Below, piece after piece: positions 43,025 through 54,680 of a DNA stretch of 55,097 bases. The stretch is taken from the NCBI GenBank assembly GCA_026260175.1, contig JAKCWW010002355.1, positions 3,320 to 58,416 on the forward strand, in the 5' to 3' direction. Source of the DNA: Reticulitermes lucifugus (taxonomy: Eukaryota > Arthropoda > Insecta > Blattodea > Rhinotermitidae). The position numbers were made by a program, and so were the translations under genes. Below the pieces are notes generated by a model that saw only the letters and a list, made by a program, of their open reading frames with translations, was not told the DNA's origin and made no database searches. Positions within the stretch are counted from its first letter, which is position 1; every line of letters starts with the position of its first letter.

Positions 43025-43860
43025 AAAAGCTGTTGTTGCTAGTTACGTGAATTTCGCTCCACTATTAATGTCAGTGAATCAATCAAGAAGAAACAAGTGG
43101 AAGTGTTTTGGAGCTGCCTGCGATTTTGGCCGTTATGACGCCATACTGTATATAAAGTTTACAAACGCAAGGTGTTGTATTTCATAATGTTGTTAGAAAA
43201 TTGCGTTGACGCAATGCGGACTGGTCAGCCTGTTGGTACGCACTTTCACTGTCGGTCGGGCAGTTTCCGGTAGGCAGTTCGTAAAAGAACAATTGGAAAC
43301 TGTAACAGCAAATGGGTAAATGTGATAAAGGGGCTATTCAGTTTCCTAGTGAGACCGCGTAAATTAGGCTTATGTGTTCATGTCTCTTGTGCACAATATA
43401 GGACAAAATTATAATGGGCAATATTAATAAACCATTATAAATATGGCAGAATCTGAGAACAAACTGCTAAAGAAAGTCTTGGCGAGACAAAGAGTGCCAT
43501 AAAGAAGGAACACAGGAACTTGTTTAGATCCAGATAAGAAGAGAGGTTTAGACGTAAAAAAAGAAAAGTAAAATGTATTGTGTTCACCAGAATGCAGAAC
43601 AAACTCGTAACACAAGATATAAAATTAAATTTTAGGCACCAAACAAAAAATGGTAACATTATATTGAATTCTATGGCGTCTTTTCTTTCCATGCATTCTT
43701 TTATGTAATACATCCTGCGAACATATTGCAGAATTCAAATATTTGGAAACGATAGTAGCAAACAAGATTCACATTTGCGAGAAAATGATGAGCAGGTTAA
43801 ATTCAGGAAATGTTTGCTATCATTCAGTTCACGATATGTTATCTTCTTGGTTCCTACTCA
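43025..43860. other. non-coding intergenic stretch
   Basis: No gene is supported. AT-rich, with short frames only. Confidence 0.5.
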
Positions 43861-43865
43861 AAAGC

Positions 43866-44135
43866 CTAAAATTTAAACAGTATAGACAATTGTGATTTTA
43901 CGTGTGAGATTTGAGGTTCTGATGGCGGTGACTGTGAAGGGTACTCTTCTGGAACGTTACACAATACAGTTTGGTAGAAATTTGTCATATATTTAGAGAA
44001 ACTTGCTGCCTCAAGCTTCGGGTAATTTATAGCTAGGATACACGGTGTCATATCCCGGAAGGAATTCTTATTTATGACTTCAGCTGTTGTTTTATAATAC
44101 TGCGAAAGAACATTTGGTTGGAATGTGTTTGACAT
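43866..44135 (-). mobile_element. unclassified repeat fragment
   Basis: The minus strand reads FRDMTPCILAI followed by YPSQSPPSEPQISHV. I recall MTPCSLV... and SQSPP...EPQISH as parts of a repeat that is common in insect protein predictions. A related GGGATATGAC piece occurs at 50291. No conserved enzyme domain is visible. The assignment is from memory. Confidence 0.35.
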
Positions 44136-44139
44136 GAAA

Positions 44140-44420
44140 ATTATGAAAAGAATATTTGGACCTAAGCGAGAGGAAGTGAAAAAGGCTTGGAGAAACTTAT
44201 ATAATGAGAATATTTATAATTTGTATTTAAATGTTGTTTTTGTTGCTGATGTTGAAGAATTTAAGGTGGATGAAAAATTCAGCACACAGGCGAGATAATA
44301 AAATGTATACAAAATTTTAGACCTAAAACTAGAAATCAAGAGGCCACTCGCGAGACCTAGACCTAGACTGTAGAATAATATTGAAAGGGATCTTAGAGAA
44401 TCTTACGGATATATGATTCT
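44140..44420 (+). mobile_element. LINE C-terminal tail fragment
   Basis: The reading IFGPKREEVKKAWRNLYNE matches the (R)IFGPKREEVTGGWRRLHNEE motif of LINE protein ends. The GRPRPRL-like part follows in another frame. It is truncated and frameshifted. Confidence 0.55.
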
Positions 44421-45084
44421 GGACTAGTTTCATCTCAATATGTCGAGTAGCTTCAGAAATGGAATACTTGAACTGCCAGACAGACAGATAGCTGGTGGTC
44501 ATTAACACTGCTGAACAGTGCAGTTGAAAAGTCGTTAAACAGTCATGGAATAAATGCCATATAAGCAACAGAGTTGAGAAATCGGCGTTAAAGTTTGTTC
44601 TTCTGTTGATGCCTGGTAAGAGTGATTCGTGTTCTTTTATGTCTCACGCCTGCGCGTGCCTCTTCCTTATTTAGTTAAAAGTCTGATTCTATTACCAAGG
44701 GAGTGGTTTTCTATTTACGTGACAGTGATACAATATTTCCCATTCCCACAGATATGTTAACAAGATACTTTATCGCCACGATCGGCTAGTCTTTCTCCTA
44801 CGCTGACTGCAGTTACTGAATCTTTGGATAATAAAACTGAGAAATCTCGTTTATAAACACTCTTTTTTTCTGCTGTTACTATCTTACGTAAGAACACTAG
44901 ATTACTTAGAAATTTCGGGTCTTCTAATAAAGGAAACCATGCGTTGTTACAATTCAGCTCACAATATTTTGTTTTGCCATCTGCTGTGTCAAAACGTAAA
45001 GATTAAAATACGAGTATATGTACCACATTTTTGTCTGTTGCTATGTGTGTTTTTATCTTTCATGTGTATAAAGCGAAGATCAGC

Positions 45085-45440
45085 GCGTGAAGGTGCTTGG
45101 GAACAGAATGCTAGGGAGAATACTTGGACCTAATAGGGAGGAAGTAATAGGAGGATGAAGCAAATTATATAGTGAGAAACTTCATAATCTATCATTTTCT
45201 CCAAATACTCTCAAGATAACCAGATGAAGAAAGTAGAGATGGTTAGGATATGTAACACTTATGTGAAACTAAAGCAGTGAGTACAGGATTTAGATAAGGA
45301 AACCGAAATAAAGAAGCCACTTGGAAGATCTAGGACTAGTTGTGAGAGTAATATTAAAATAAATATTAAAGGAGTAATGGGAAACTGTAGATAGAATGAA
45401 TTTGGTTCAGATTAGGAACTAGTAGCCTGCTATAAAATGC
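45085..45440 (+). mobile_element. LINE C-terminal tail fragment
   Basis: ILGPNREEVIGG and KLYSEKLHNL correspond to the same motif as at 44140, about 0.9 kb away in the same orientation but too diverged to be a recent duplicate. Stops interrupt it. Confidence 0.5.
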
Positions 45441-45444
45441 GGGA

Positions 45445-46570
45445 AATTTCTTGATTGGCCGAGCGTCTGTTACTTGCTGAAGAGGGATTCTGTGATCGTG
45501 GAATATTAGAAACAAAATCAGTTACATATTTACCTCTTAAATTTCACCATTGAAATAACTGATTTAATAAAAGAGCGGACAGGCCTGCTGTAAGGGCCCT
45601 GGGGTCACATGGCCTGCATTCTCGAAATACATTCTTTGCTGTTATCCCTCAGTTGTCTTCATGTACTTTACATGTGACAACCCGTTTTTTTATTTATGTC
45701 TTCATATTCATTTACTCCAGATGCAATTCGATTATTGCTTTTCTTTCGTATTTTATTCTATTCTTATGTGTGCGACATCAAAGGGTGCCAATGCGTAACT
45801 GTGAAACTAATATTGAAATTGACTTTGTGGAAATACGATATCATACTGCGTAATGTGTAAACCGTGTGAGTTCTAAGATAAAACATTGATCCGCAAGTGG
45901 GGAATGTTTGTTACGTGACTTGTTGTTGGTAGCTGGGAGACTAAAGCAATTGAAAAAATAGCTAATTAATGAATATTGCATATTGAATTTAACCTCTCGT
46001 TTCCGGCTTATTTTACGTTCAGCGTGACAATCAGTATTGCCTCCTTATGAGAAGTAGTTAGTTCGGACGGCACGAAAGGTTGCAGTCAGGTATAAACACG
46101 ACAACGAAAGGTATTGACACAGATTATTTACTTTTCTGTACTGGTAGTTTACACATTGCATACAATTAAAGATACATTATCGATATATCACCATCGTTAC
46201 AGTTTTCTTACAAAGAATCAAGCCAACACGATTGCCAGCCTCAGTTCAGTAGATCGATGTCTTTACGTCTGTTGTTGCACGATTATTATAATTCGTAGCA
46301 ATGCTGAAAAGGGACGACTGCATGCAGCTCTCAGATCTTAATTGATTACTCCACCGTTTGGTACAACATAGCCTTGCTGTTACTTTATTCCATATATGTT
46401 TTTCCATCAGCCTGAGCTGACTGCACTCCTTAATGTTGTCTCTTTCCACCCAACCCTTACCCCGGTTTAACCCTATTGACTGTCACCACGCTTACTGATT
46501 ACCACCCCGCGCGCACCTTCCCATATAGAATCTACGTTACGGTGCCGGATTTATTTTCTTCTCGGACTCT
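45445..46570. other. non-coding intergenic stretch
   Basis: I see no gene or recognisable element. Confidence 0.5.
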
Positions 46571-46572
46571 TG

Positions 46573-46614
46573 ACCCCTGAAGATGGGACCGATACGTTGT
46601 CCCGAAACGTCGGT
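46573..46614 (+). ncRNA. hammerhead-like motif, second type
   Basis: CTGAAGA (46577-46583), an extra T, stem II GGGAC/GTCCC with a 9-base loop, GAAA (46604-46607), palindrome ACGT as short stem III, and C as cleavage-site base. Stem I is weak, about 3 bp (ACC with GGT) with a bulge. Flanking sequence differs from the three related motifs elsewhere in the window, so it belongs to a different element family. Activity is doubtful because of stem I. Confidence 0.45.
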
Positions 46615-46619
46615 AAACA

Positions 46620-47590
46620 CCTACCACACGACGCCGCGTAATATCCCAGAAGAGCGCAGATCTCATTAATAACAAGTCCTTATCAAATAGATTTGTTTAG
46701 TGTTTTATAAAATAAGGCATTCGTGGTATGAACTTCCGTCTATGAACATCATAACTATTAAGGTTGCCATGCTGTTATTACTGATATTAGGAATTAAGAA
46801 GGAAATATGTGGGATAGACTTTTGTTTATGTCATGTGTACTGAAAATTTATTTCATTCAAATTTAAAAGGAGGAATATACGTGCATGACCGTACAAAACA
46901 GCCAGCCGTTTTTGTATGAAGTAAGGAAAGTAGGAAGTAGGCCTGTGGTAATAATTTAGGTTGACCCTGCTTTTGGGCGCAGCGTCGCTGGGACTTCTTT
47001 CCTAAATAAGAATCTGCTGCCACGTTGGTCTAATGTAATAATTTATGGTTAGTTTAATGAAAAAATTGTAGATTTTGCAGTTAAACGTATCAAATTTGAA
47101 GTTGTTTTGTATCTAATACCACTCCTTGAACTCGAATGAGCGAAATGAGATAAAGTTTCATGAATTTGAACTGCGGTTTAAGGCGGATGGTAAGCGGTCA
47201 TCTTTACGTTCTGGCCTCTTTGCCCTCAAGCATGGTGACCTTATTACTTATTACGTATGAATCTGGACGGAATCTTTAGTCCATCTTGCGCGGTGGCAGA
47301 GAAACATTAGTGGATAAACCCGTTCCCTTAACAAACTATTTGCATGGAACAGACTCATTCTTGAGAAGCTAACAGTCGCTTAACTAGTCAAGAAATTTCA
47401 TTCTTGTACTGCACACGAAAGATCATTAAAAGGGCCCTCCATCGGTTCTTATTCTTAGATAAGTCCAGTTCATATGCCCCACACTGTTTTGAATTCGACT
47501 TCAACATTAATCTTCCATCTATCCATAGGTCATATAACTAATTTCGTTCTCCAGGTTTTTCAGAAATGAAATTGATATGTATACCTTGTA
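46620..47590. other. non-coding intergenic stretch
   Basis: No gene is supported. Confidence 0.5.
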
Positions 47591-47599
47591 TTTTCTCTG

Positions 47600-48110
47600 A
47601 GCGCCTCCTGCCTCTTTCCATCCTGTTTTCCTTAATATGATCACCTCCTTGCGCATATCTCAAGTCACTTTTTACTTCGTCTATCTTGGGTCAAGTTTAT
47701 CCTCGGCATGCCCTCGTCAGACACCCTCAGTTCCATCTCTCTTTGCCATTTCGAGACTCTGGGTCTCACATCCATACAAAATAACGCATGGAATCTTCAT
47801 TTTTCTTGTTTAGTATTACGTGTTGAAGTAATCTTCATAACCGTGAATTGTGAAGTCTAAGGCGCTGGGTTTCAGGATTCAAGACCACGAATAATAAATC
47901 CTCCTAATGTGGAGTAATTTACATTCAACTTCCATCCTCACAACATATCTTCTTAGTATGAGTCTTAATATTACCCTACCACTTGCTCGGTCTTTGAAGT
48001 GTGCGTTTCAGAGAAGTTTCCTCACCAAAATGTTTCAGCATTACTTATATCACCCTTCAGATCTACTTGTCAACCGCATGTTATTCGTCGTGATTTCAGT
48101 AGCCTGACAA
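47600..48110 (-). mobile_element. LINE remnants, antisense orientation
   Basis: The minus strand at 47640-47790 reads a CMDVRPRVSKWQREMELRV-like piece resembling the YG(C/S)ETW...R..RVFE region of LINE proteins. The plus strand at 47920-48010 gives NITLPLARSLKCAFQRSFLTK, the antisense type also seen near 19960. Both are heavily decayed. Confidence 0.3.
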
Positions 48111-48700
48111 CTGCTGCTAGGTGGTCTGTGTGTATGAGGGAGTTTGAAGCTACATTTTATCGTAAACTGCCATTCCTATACAGTTCAAGTATTTTCTTGG
48201 ATATTTTATAAGGAAATACAATTTACACGTTTCCCTCAGAGTCTGTATTTTACAACAGTATTAAAGCTCTAGTGACGTGTTTTGCATTAGACCAGTAATT
48301 TAGTATAGTTAATTCATTAAAAAGAGAACATGTAACTCAATATTGACAATGTATTTGTACAACCATATTATAAAAACACAAAAAACTGCATTAAATAAAA
48401 TGTGTGGCGTTTCTGCAACATGAATGCATAAATTTAGTTACAATTGTAATAGAATTAAATTCTATCATTTATTTTTAAACATAAAATTCTTGGTACAATA
48501 TATTGTCATTTACATATACATATTTATTCGTATACATTTATGTATGCCTATATATTCGTACTTTACAAGCTAGGAACACATATTCTGCACGTCGTATTTG
48601 ACACCCTATTTCTGTTACTGGAGACTACAAGACTGGAATTTAATGAGGATGAAAAGTGTAAAGCACTGATTGGTTTTAGTAAGTTAGCATGAATTTCTCT
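48111..48700. other. AT-rich stretch downstream of VP-3
   Basis: No gene. Further TTTATT sequences lie at about 48405 and 48470-48520, so the 3' end of VP-3 is not settled by sequence alone. Confidence 0.45.
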
Positions 48701-48701
48701 T

Positions 48702-48707
48702 TTTATT
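48702..48707 (-). other. VP-3 candidate poly(A) signal
   Basis: AATAAA on the minus strand about 220 bases past the VP-3 stop. Others lie further downstream in AT-rich DNA. Confidence 0.45.
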
Positions 48708-48925
48708 TTACCACAAGTATGCTTGTAGGTATCACGACGGGGTTTAAAAGAATGGTCCAATTTGCATTTTTACGTATGTACAGATAAAAAATGAGTTTCC
48801 AATTAGCGTTTTGCAAAAATAATTTCCTTATTAAGCAAGGCCTTTATATGTTTATCTTAAGGATAAAATAATTTTATCATATCTGTTTCTATTTCGTAAA
48901 ATTTGCCTGTTCTGAATACAGCGAT

Positions 48926-49627
48926 TTAGTGATGCCCGAAACTTATTCCTCCATGGCTGAAACTGGAACTTTTAAGGCTAGAAAATTCATGTTCATTTCC
49001 CCCGAAATAAGGACCACCGAAGCCGTCGTGGCCCTTAATTATGACAGGAATGTTCTTTTCTACAACTACTGGCTGGGGTACGGCGACTGGAATAGGCTTA
49101 GGCACGGGGACAGCGAAAGGCTTAGGGATATGTACAGGGACTGGGTGAGGAACAGGAACTTTCACAGGGACGCTGACTGGATAAGGCACTGGTTTCTCAA
49201 CGGGGAATGGCACCGGCTTCTCTACAGGAACTGGGTATGGCTGAGGAACGTGCACTGGGTAGGGTCTGTCTACAGGTACGGGCACAGGTACCTTGACAGG
49301 GACAGGCACATGTTTCTCAATAGTGACTGGATACGGTTGTGGAACTGGAACTTTGACTTCCTTGGTTATTGTGATGGCCTTCACTTCACTATGGCCCACC
49401 GAGCTCCCTCCAAGTCCGTGGCCACCAAAATCGAAGCTCCCATAGCCACCTATGTCAAAACCACTTGAGCCGTAACCGAGACCCAAGACGCCTCGCTTAT
49501 CTGTCTTCGTATCTTTCTTCTTTTCTTCTTCCGCTGACACCAAAGCAGAAAGTAGTAGGATCCAACATACCTAGTGCAAAGAATGTTACTTTGAAAGTTA
49601 CTAGAGATGCACGAGCTACACACACAC

Positions 49628-49658
<31 letters not shown>

Positions 49659-50979
49659 AAGTTAGTTTGTCAGTATTGTTTTTATAGACCTTTGAAGAAT
49701 CTGATGCCATTTATTTCGCTTTATTACTAAAAACTACTAAAAATTTAGGCTCAATCACTAATATATCTACAGACTGGTACGAAGTTTTTTCGTCTTGGAA
49801 AGTATTAATAGGCGGGCGATACTGCAAAAATTGAATCTTTTATCTGAAGCTTAATCCTATATTAAAGCCGTGTCATGGCTCAGGCGGTTAGTCGCCGGGC
49901 TTTCACAGCGGAGACGCGGGTTCGATCCCGGGTCGATCCATGTGGGATTTGTGCTGGACAAAGTGACACTGGGACAGGTTTTTCTCCGAGTACTTCGGTT
50001 TTCCCCTGTCAATTTCATTCCACCGGTGCTCCATTAAAATGGAAAAGCAGAAAAACCCTCACCATCGTCAACATCTTCCTCATAAGGTTGTACAATAAGC
50101 CTTCAAGGCTGCGGTGCGTCCGTAGCATCTGCTACGGGGCCCTTCAATAAAATATAAAAAATAATTCCTATATTATAGTAATTAAGTAATACGAAACCTG
50201 AGTAATTTTAAATCTTACTCACTAAGAAATATGTAAAATTTAGCTTACTTTACCGCGAACAGTCAGGTACTCCAGAGATTATGGTCTTTCGGGATATGAC
50301 TTCTTGTCGATTGGTAAGTAGTTACTCAACTGTTTATGAGTAAAACCTGCGTCATATCCCAATACCGCCGTGAGAACCTCAAATCTCGCACAGGTACTTC
50401 AAAGTTTGTAATTGTCACAAACTGTGAAGTACCTGTTGATGCGAAATTATTAAATAACCATTCTGAAATTGGATGTCGTAATCTGTACTGTAATTCATGT
50501 ACCCGGAAAAACATTTGTATGTATAGTTACACATATACATGTGTTAGATTACAAACTTTTTTATAGTTATCTCAAGGGAAAATATGTTTACAAATATTAG
50601 TTTTATTACACCCTTAAAGGTTTTATTATGTTTTTTACATTGAAATGATTGGGCCTAAATTATGTTTTGTACTAAACTCTGTCATTATAATACTCAAATG
50701 TTACGTCACACAAAGTGCTGTATGAGCCTTATCGCTCTCAGAAACGTTTGTGTTTTTATTTAATTTTAAGCCCTGACAATGGAGAAAGCCCTAACATTTA
50801 TGATTACAAAATGAATTCCTCTTTGTAACGTCCTGCATTCATGTACTTGTGTCAGAGAAGTACTGGGGTCTGAATGTACTCCCGTATACTCTCTTCTTCA
50901 AATCAGCAATGTTTCACTGTCATTAGAACTAGTAGATATTATGAATTGCAGTTTTTAGGTTACTTACAAGATACTTCAT
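48926..50979 (-). CDS. VP-3: secreted Val-Pro-rich cuticle-like protein (two exons)
   Basis: Exons are 50979-50968 and 49570-48926, giving 218 residues; the intron is 1397 bases and phase 0. Exon 1 encodes MKYL before GTAAGT. Exon 2 follows TTTGCACTAG, whose TAG is an in-frame stop, and opens with VCWILLLSALVSA. Residues 1-17 form a signal peptide. A Glu/Lys segment ends in Asp-Lys-Arg-Gly at 28-31. A Gly-rich part covers 31-63. The Val-Pro core covers about 76-183, nearly collinear with VP-2 (PVPQPYPVT, EKHVPVPVKVPV, VDRPYPVHVP, VEKPVP). The tail is rich in Ser, Gly, His and Phe and ends GHH. No cysteine occurs after the signal peptide. VP-2's GGYGL repeats are absent. A structural role in cuticle is inferred from composition and secretion. 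A short upstream reading frame overlaps the start codon. Plus-strand frames over exon 2 are shadows. Confidence 0.88.
49617..49655 (+). repeat. CA/TA microsatellite
   Basis: CA units turn into TA units and then TATG-type units, close to the splice acceptor of VP-3. Confidence 0.85.
49865..50165 (+). mobile_element. SINE family A, full copy with target-site duplication
   Basis: Head GCCGTGTCATGGCTCAGG, B-box GGTTCGATCCC, full body, and an A-rich tail. TCCTATATTA occurs at 49855-49864 and 50166-50175. It sits in the VP-3 intron, antisense to the gene. Confidence 0.88.
50390..50436. repeat. hairpin, 20-bp arms
   Basis: Arms 50390-50409 and 50417-50436 match at 19 of 20 positions around a 7-base loop. 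A wider inverted pair, GGGATATGAC (50291-50300) and GTCATATCCC (50351-50360), lies next to it. Probably part of an old repeat; related GGGATATGAC sequence is at about 44050 on the minus strand. Confidence 0.75.
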
Positions 50980-51002
50980 GATGTTTTGAATGACATGTGC
51001 AT
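50976..51002 (-). promoter_or_regulatory. upstream ORF overlapping VP-3 start
   Basis: An 8-codon frame starts with ATG at 51002 (a second in-frame ATG at 50996) and ends in TGA at 50978-50976. That stop overlaps the VP-3 ATG by two bases (ATGA). If the transcript starts about 30 bases after the TATA box, both upstream ATGs are just inside the leader. Confidence 0.5.
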
Positions 51003-51038
51003 GCAGCAAGTGCAGATGTGTTCGCAAGGCGTCTCTGG

Positions 51039-51046
51039 TTTATATA
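51039..51046 (-). promoter_or_regulatory. TATA box of VP-3
   Basis: TATATAAA on the minus strand, 60 bases before the ATG. The spacing agrees with VP-1 and VP-2. Confidence 0.75.
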
Positions 51047-51050
51047 TATC

Positions 51051-53405
51051 TGCATCTGAATACTTTCGCCATCAGTATCCTTTCTCTTCCTTTTGGTGAT
51101 TAGGCGCTTCACATATGCTACCATCAAAGGCCTGGACCGTATGGCCCCATGACCAAATTATTTACTTCCTACACAACTCGTAAAATGCACATCATTTGAG
51201 AAGCACGCTTTGTGACGTCCCGTTTTCAACTGACAACACAACTGTTATGCAACACAATTATTTTCGCTGCATAACTTGAATTGAAATAAATCATATCTCG
51301 ATAGATAGGGGCCAGTACGCTTGATGTTCCTTTCTTCAGAAGAGTTGACTATGACGAACAATATCTGGTTGTTGTTGAATTGAGGGAGAGACTGTCACTC
51401 AGTAAACGAGCAAAGCAAATGTTTTGTATGGAGAGATGCAATATGAAGAAGCTATGTGGAAGTTAAAGAGCAGTATGAGGATAATATTTCAAAGGGTTTG
51501 TGTATTTGGAAATCTTAGAGCATAGTGTTGACACTAGCAGGACTTTGAAAAATATTATGGGGAATATCAATATTTTAGCCGTGGAGAATTTAGGTTATCA
51601 CGAGTTGAAAAGTTATAAATCATAATATTAAAAAAATGCTGCAAATTATTATATCAGGCGATGAAGTTGGACTTTGTGTGGTAATAAATTCCAACCCAAA
51701 TGAAGAAAATCTGAAAGATGCATGACTTGAAGCTGGTAGAAATTTTAGGAGAACAGAAAGAGATTATCGAAATAATAAATTATGTAGGAGATAAATGGGA
51801 AAAGCTTATAGAAAGAAACGCAAATATAAGTGTGCGCTTACTACAGGCTCAGAAATAAAAAAAAGCTAGGAACTCGCTTGCAGGGAAACAGCTGCTCACC
51901 ACAAGATATCCATACACTGCTCACAAAAGCCTGCGGTGACCGTCCTGCAATGTGTACAGCATAACATCGAAAATAAACTTTTAAACTCAGATCGTGTGTA
52001 TGAAGTAAAGTGGGCAAAGCCCACAGCTGAGGACTTGGTGTTTATTTGATCTCGCTCTGAATAATACAGGAAAACAGAATTAAATATCTTAATGAATATA
52101 GCAGATGACAATGGATTTGATAAGAAACAAATTCTAAACATATACAAGAAATGAAACATGAACAGAAACTAGGGCATAACAATGAACTTACTAACGTAAG
52201 TGAAAGTGGTGTTAGTTACGGCAAATGAAACACGTTAGAAGAGTGCAACACGGGATAGGAAGAATGACGAAATGATATGTAAGATGATGTACGATGTTAT
52301 GAAGAAGTTCTCCATATTGAGTTTGGTTAACTAACTTGTGTTTAGCCATATGTTTTTTTTATAATTGTTAATAACATAAATGTTGTCTATTAACACACTA
52401 GGCGATACTCATCTTGAAAATATGAACGCTCTTCTTCACTCTCCTGTAGGGACTGTAGCATGAACTGCAAAATGAAAAAGACTTTAGGAACACAATGCAA
52501 AGAAAACATGATTATTCCTAAAGTATCATTTTATGTGGACAGATTTGCTGTATTGATATCTAATTTCAGTTACCCGCTTAGTTTTTACACTGTATTTTAA
52601 TTATTGTTGTGTCGTACCTACAAATGTCAGACGCTTAATAAGCGACGAGCTTCTATTTCGAAATGTTATAGGTTAGGTAACAGTGGAAATGCCTCTGCAG
52701 GTGGTTTGAGAAACCGAAAAATGTACGGCGAATGACACGGCTGTGAAGTTGTTTGTATTCTTTTTGTTAGTGAACTGACATTGTTGACTTCTTATATTAA
52801 CTGAACAGATGTTTAAAAGAGATAACAAATTGCAAAAACGAATTTATGAGCTTAATTGGGTAAAGAGAAACGTGGACTAAAGCATTAATTCCAAAATAAC
52901 CTGCAATGCCAGCACTTTCATTGTCACCAAGAAGACTCGATTTCCTGTGGAGTGACGTAATAGAAACGGCAGAGATATGCACAATTGAGAATGAGATAAC
53001 CATCATTCTGAGATTCTTGCAGATCACGCGCAGTGATTGTCCAAAGCAGAGAAAGTCGTCTGAGTAGCTGGTTCTGTAAAACTAACACTGCCGTTCAGGA
53101 TTTCACAAATTCATGCAAATATTTCTACTGAAGTTTCTTTAACGCGTTTTGAATTTTGTCGCTTCAAGTTGGATAAGATTTATTGTTACAGTATATGAAG
53201 TAGCCTCAGGTTGTGCTATGTACATGGGCTGCTACTGTGCCTGGGGCCAGTAATATATGTCATTTCTAAACGGGGATCTGATAGGCGCAAAGTGATTGTA
53301 CTGTAGTTAAGATACGCTTATTTTAGCATATTGCATGACGTCGTTAGCCACTGATCCTGCCGTGCCGAATACAACAGAAAGAAGACAGGCACTGTACGTA
53401 AACCA
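51051..53405. other. non-coding stretch
   Basis: No gene is supported. The part at 51400-52300 has scattered Lys/Glu-rich open pieces in changing frames and may be very old LINE sequence, but I recognise no motif well enough to name it. Confidence 0.4.
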
Positions 53406-53410
53406 TAACA

Positions 53411-53934
53411 TTGAGGCGCTTTCGCGAAACCATCGTTGCCATGGAAAAGCAATAAGTAGTACATATTCTGAGCCTTAGTTATCCAGCATGCAAAGGGCCT
53501 TCGCCGTATTGTGTTGTCATCTGTGGCCTGTCTGGCCCTACCATATTTGTCCACATTATCTCATAAACGGCACGATTTTCGGAAAAACGTTAGTGAACAT
53601 AAAACGTGTGTTTTGATTTTCTCTGCAAAATTTGTCTGAAACATTTCTCATTCTAAGAAGAATTGAGCGAGATATGGTCATAAATATACATAGGTCTTCA
53701 TGTAAAGTACCCGTCTTTCATGTCGGATTCTATTGAAACTTGAATTTTCTCGCCATAGTTTCTAAAAATACTCAAATATCAGATTTCATAAAAAGCCATC
53801 CAGTGGGAGCCGAGTTGTTTCATGCGGAAGGACAGACGGACGGACAAACGGACAGACAGGCAGACAGACAGAAAAACAGACAGACGTGAGGAAGCTAATA
53901 ATCGTTTTTTCGCTATTTTTCGAACGCGCCTCAA
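53411..53934 (-). mobile_element. Family D element, complete, 14-bp terminal inverted repeats
   Basis: TTGAGGCGCTTTCG (53411-53424) and CGAACGCGCCTCAA (53921-53934) are inverted copies with one mismatch. The 524-base interior carries the GGACAGACGGAC-type run and all segments seen in the partial copies at 3690, 9478, 18845 and 29815. No transposase frame is present. No clear target-site duplication was found. Confidence 0.7.
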
Positions 53935-53939
53935 ATATC

Positions 53940-54505
53940 CTTAGCATCATCTTAACTTAACTGATGTCAAGCAGAAGTCTACTAACGTTACTTTGTTGAC
54001 GACAGACCCCTATGTCTCATTTATAAACGTAGACTTTATGAGACACTGTTAATTCTTAAGCTATTCTAACACCACATTTCCCGTCTAAACTGAATTTGAA
54101 AAGAAATATTCAGATCCAACGCCTATGTCACAGGGATAAGCCTATATTTTACTGTTGTATAAGCCTAATCCTTTAAAGCCCAATGGTTACTGTATGAAGT
54201 ACCAGTTCGAACACTAAGAACTGTGTATTTTAACAACACACAGTGTTTATGTGTTCCGTATGGTTCTTAAATTTCACAGGGCTTCTTTCCCTATACGAAA
54301 TTTCTAATGGAGAAAAACTGTGCTCTGTTTGGGGGTACGAACCGAAGTCTTGTATGTAAAGTAGGTTGATTTCAGTCTTCAAAGAGTTAAGAGCTATTTT
54401 CTTCCTGAAAATGTTTCATAACTGCATTTTGTTATCAAACTTCAAAGATATTTCTCTCTTCTCCACAGCACCTTGATGAACTCTGAGATCCATCCAGTTT
54501 CCTGT
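53940..54505. other. non-coding stretch
   Basis: I see no gene or repeat. Confidence 0.5.
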
Positions 54506-54509
54506 CCGA

Positions 54510-54680
54510 TCGTTACCGGTATCTCTTTCGCATGGAGGGAGGTAAATTGGCCGGGGCATGAAGCTGACCATTCACCTCCACCTAGTGCTGAGGTTAAGAA
54601 TGCGTGGATTTATACCTGCACTCCCTCATAAGCGTTCATGGCGTGATGCTGAATTAAGCACAGGGACAGTTTACTTTCAT
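54510..54680 (+). mobile_element. SINE family B, 5'-truncated
   Basis: It begins near the CGTTACCGGTATCTCTTTCG segment and continues with TAAATTGGCCGGGGCATGAA, CACCTCCACCTAGTGC and GCACAGGGACAGTTTACTTT. The tRNA-like head is lost. Confidence 0.65.

Larger units (their letters stand above)
49571..50967 (-). other. VP-3 intron
   Basis: Donor GTAAGT is at 50967-50962 and the acceptor AG at 49572-49571. It contains a CA/TA microsatellite, a SINE A inserted in the opposite orientation, and a 20-bp-arm hairpin. No other gene. Confidence 0.8.

Noticed and set aside
48929..49468. Plus-strand frame of 179 codons opposite VP-3
   Set aside because: Shadow frame with Arg/Asp/Tyr-rich composition dictated by the reverse complement of Val-Pro codons.
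51400..52300. Lys/Glu-rich open pieces as a possible gene
   Set aside because: Frame changes and stops are frequent and no motif is recognisable.
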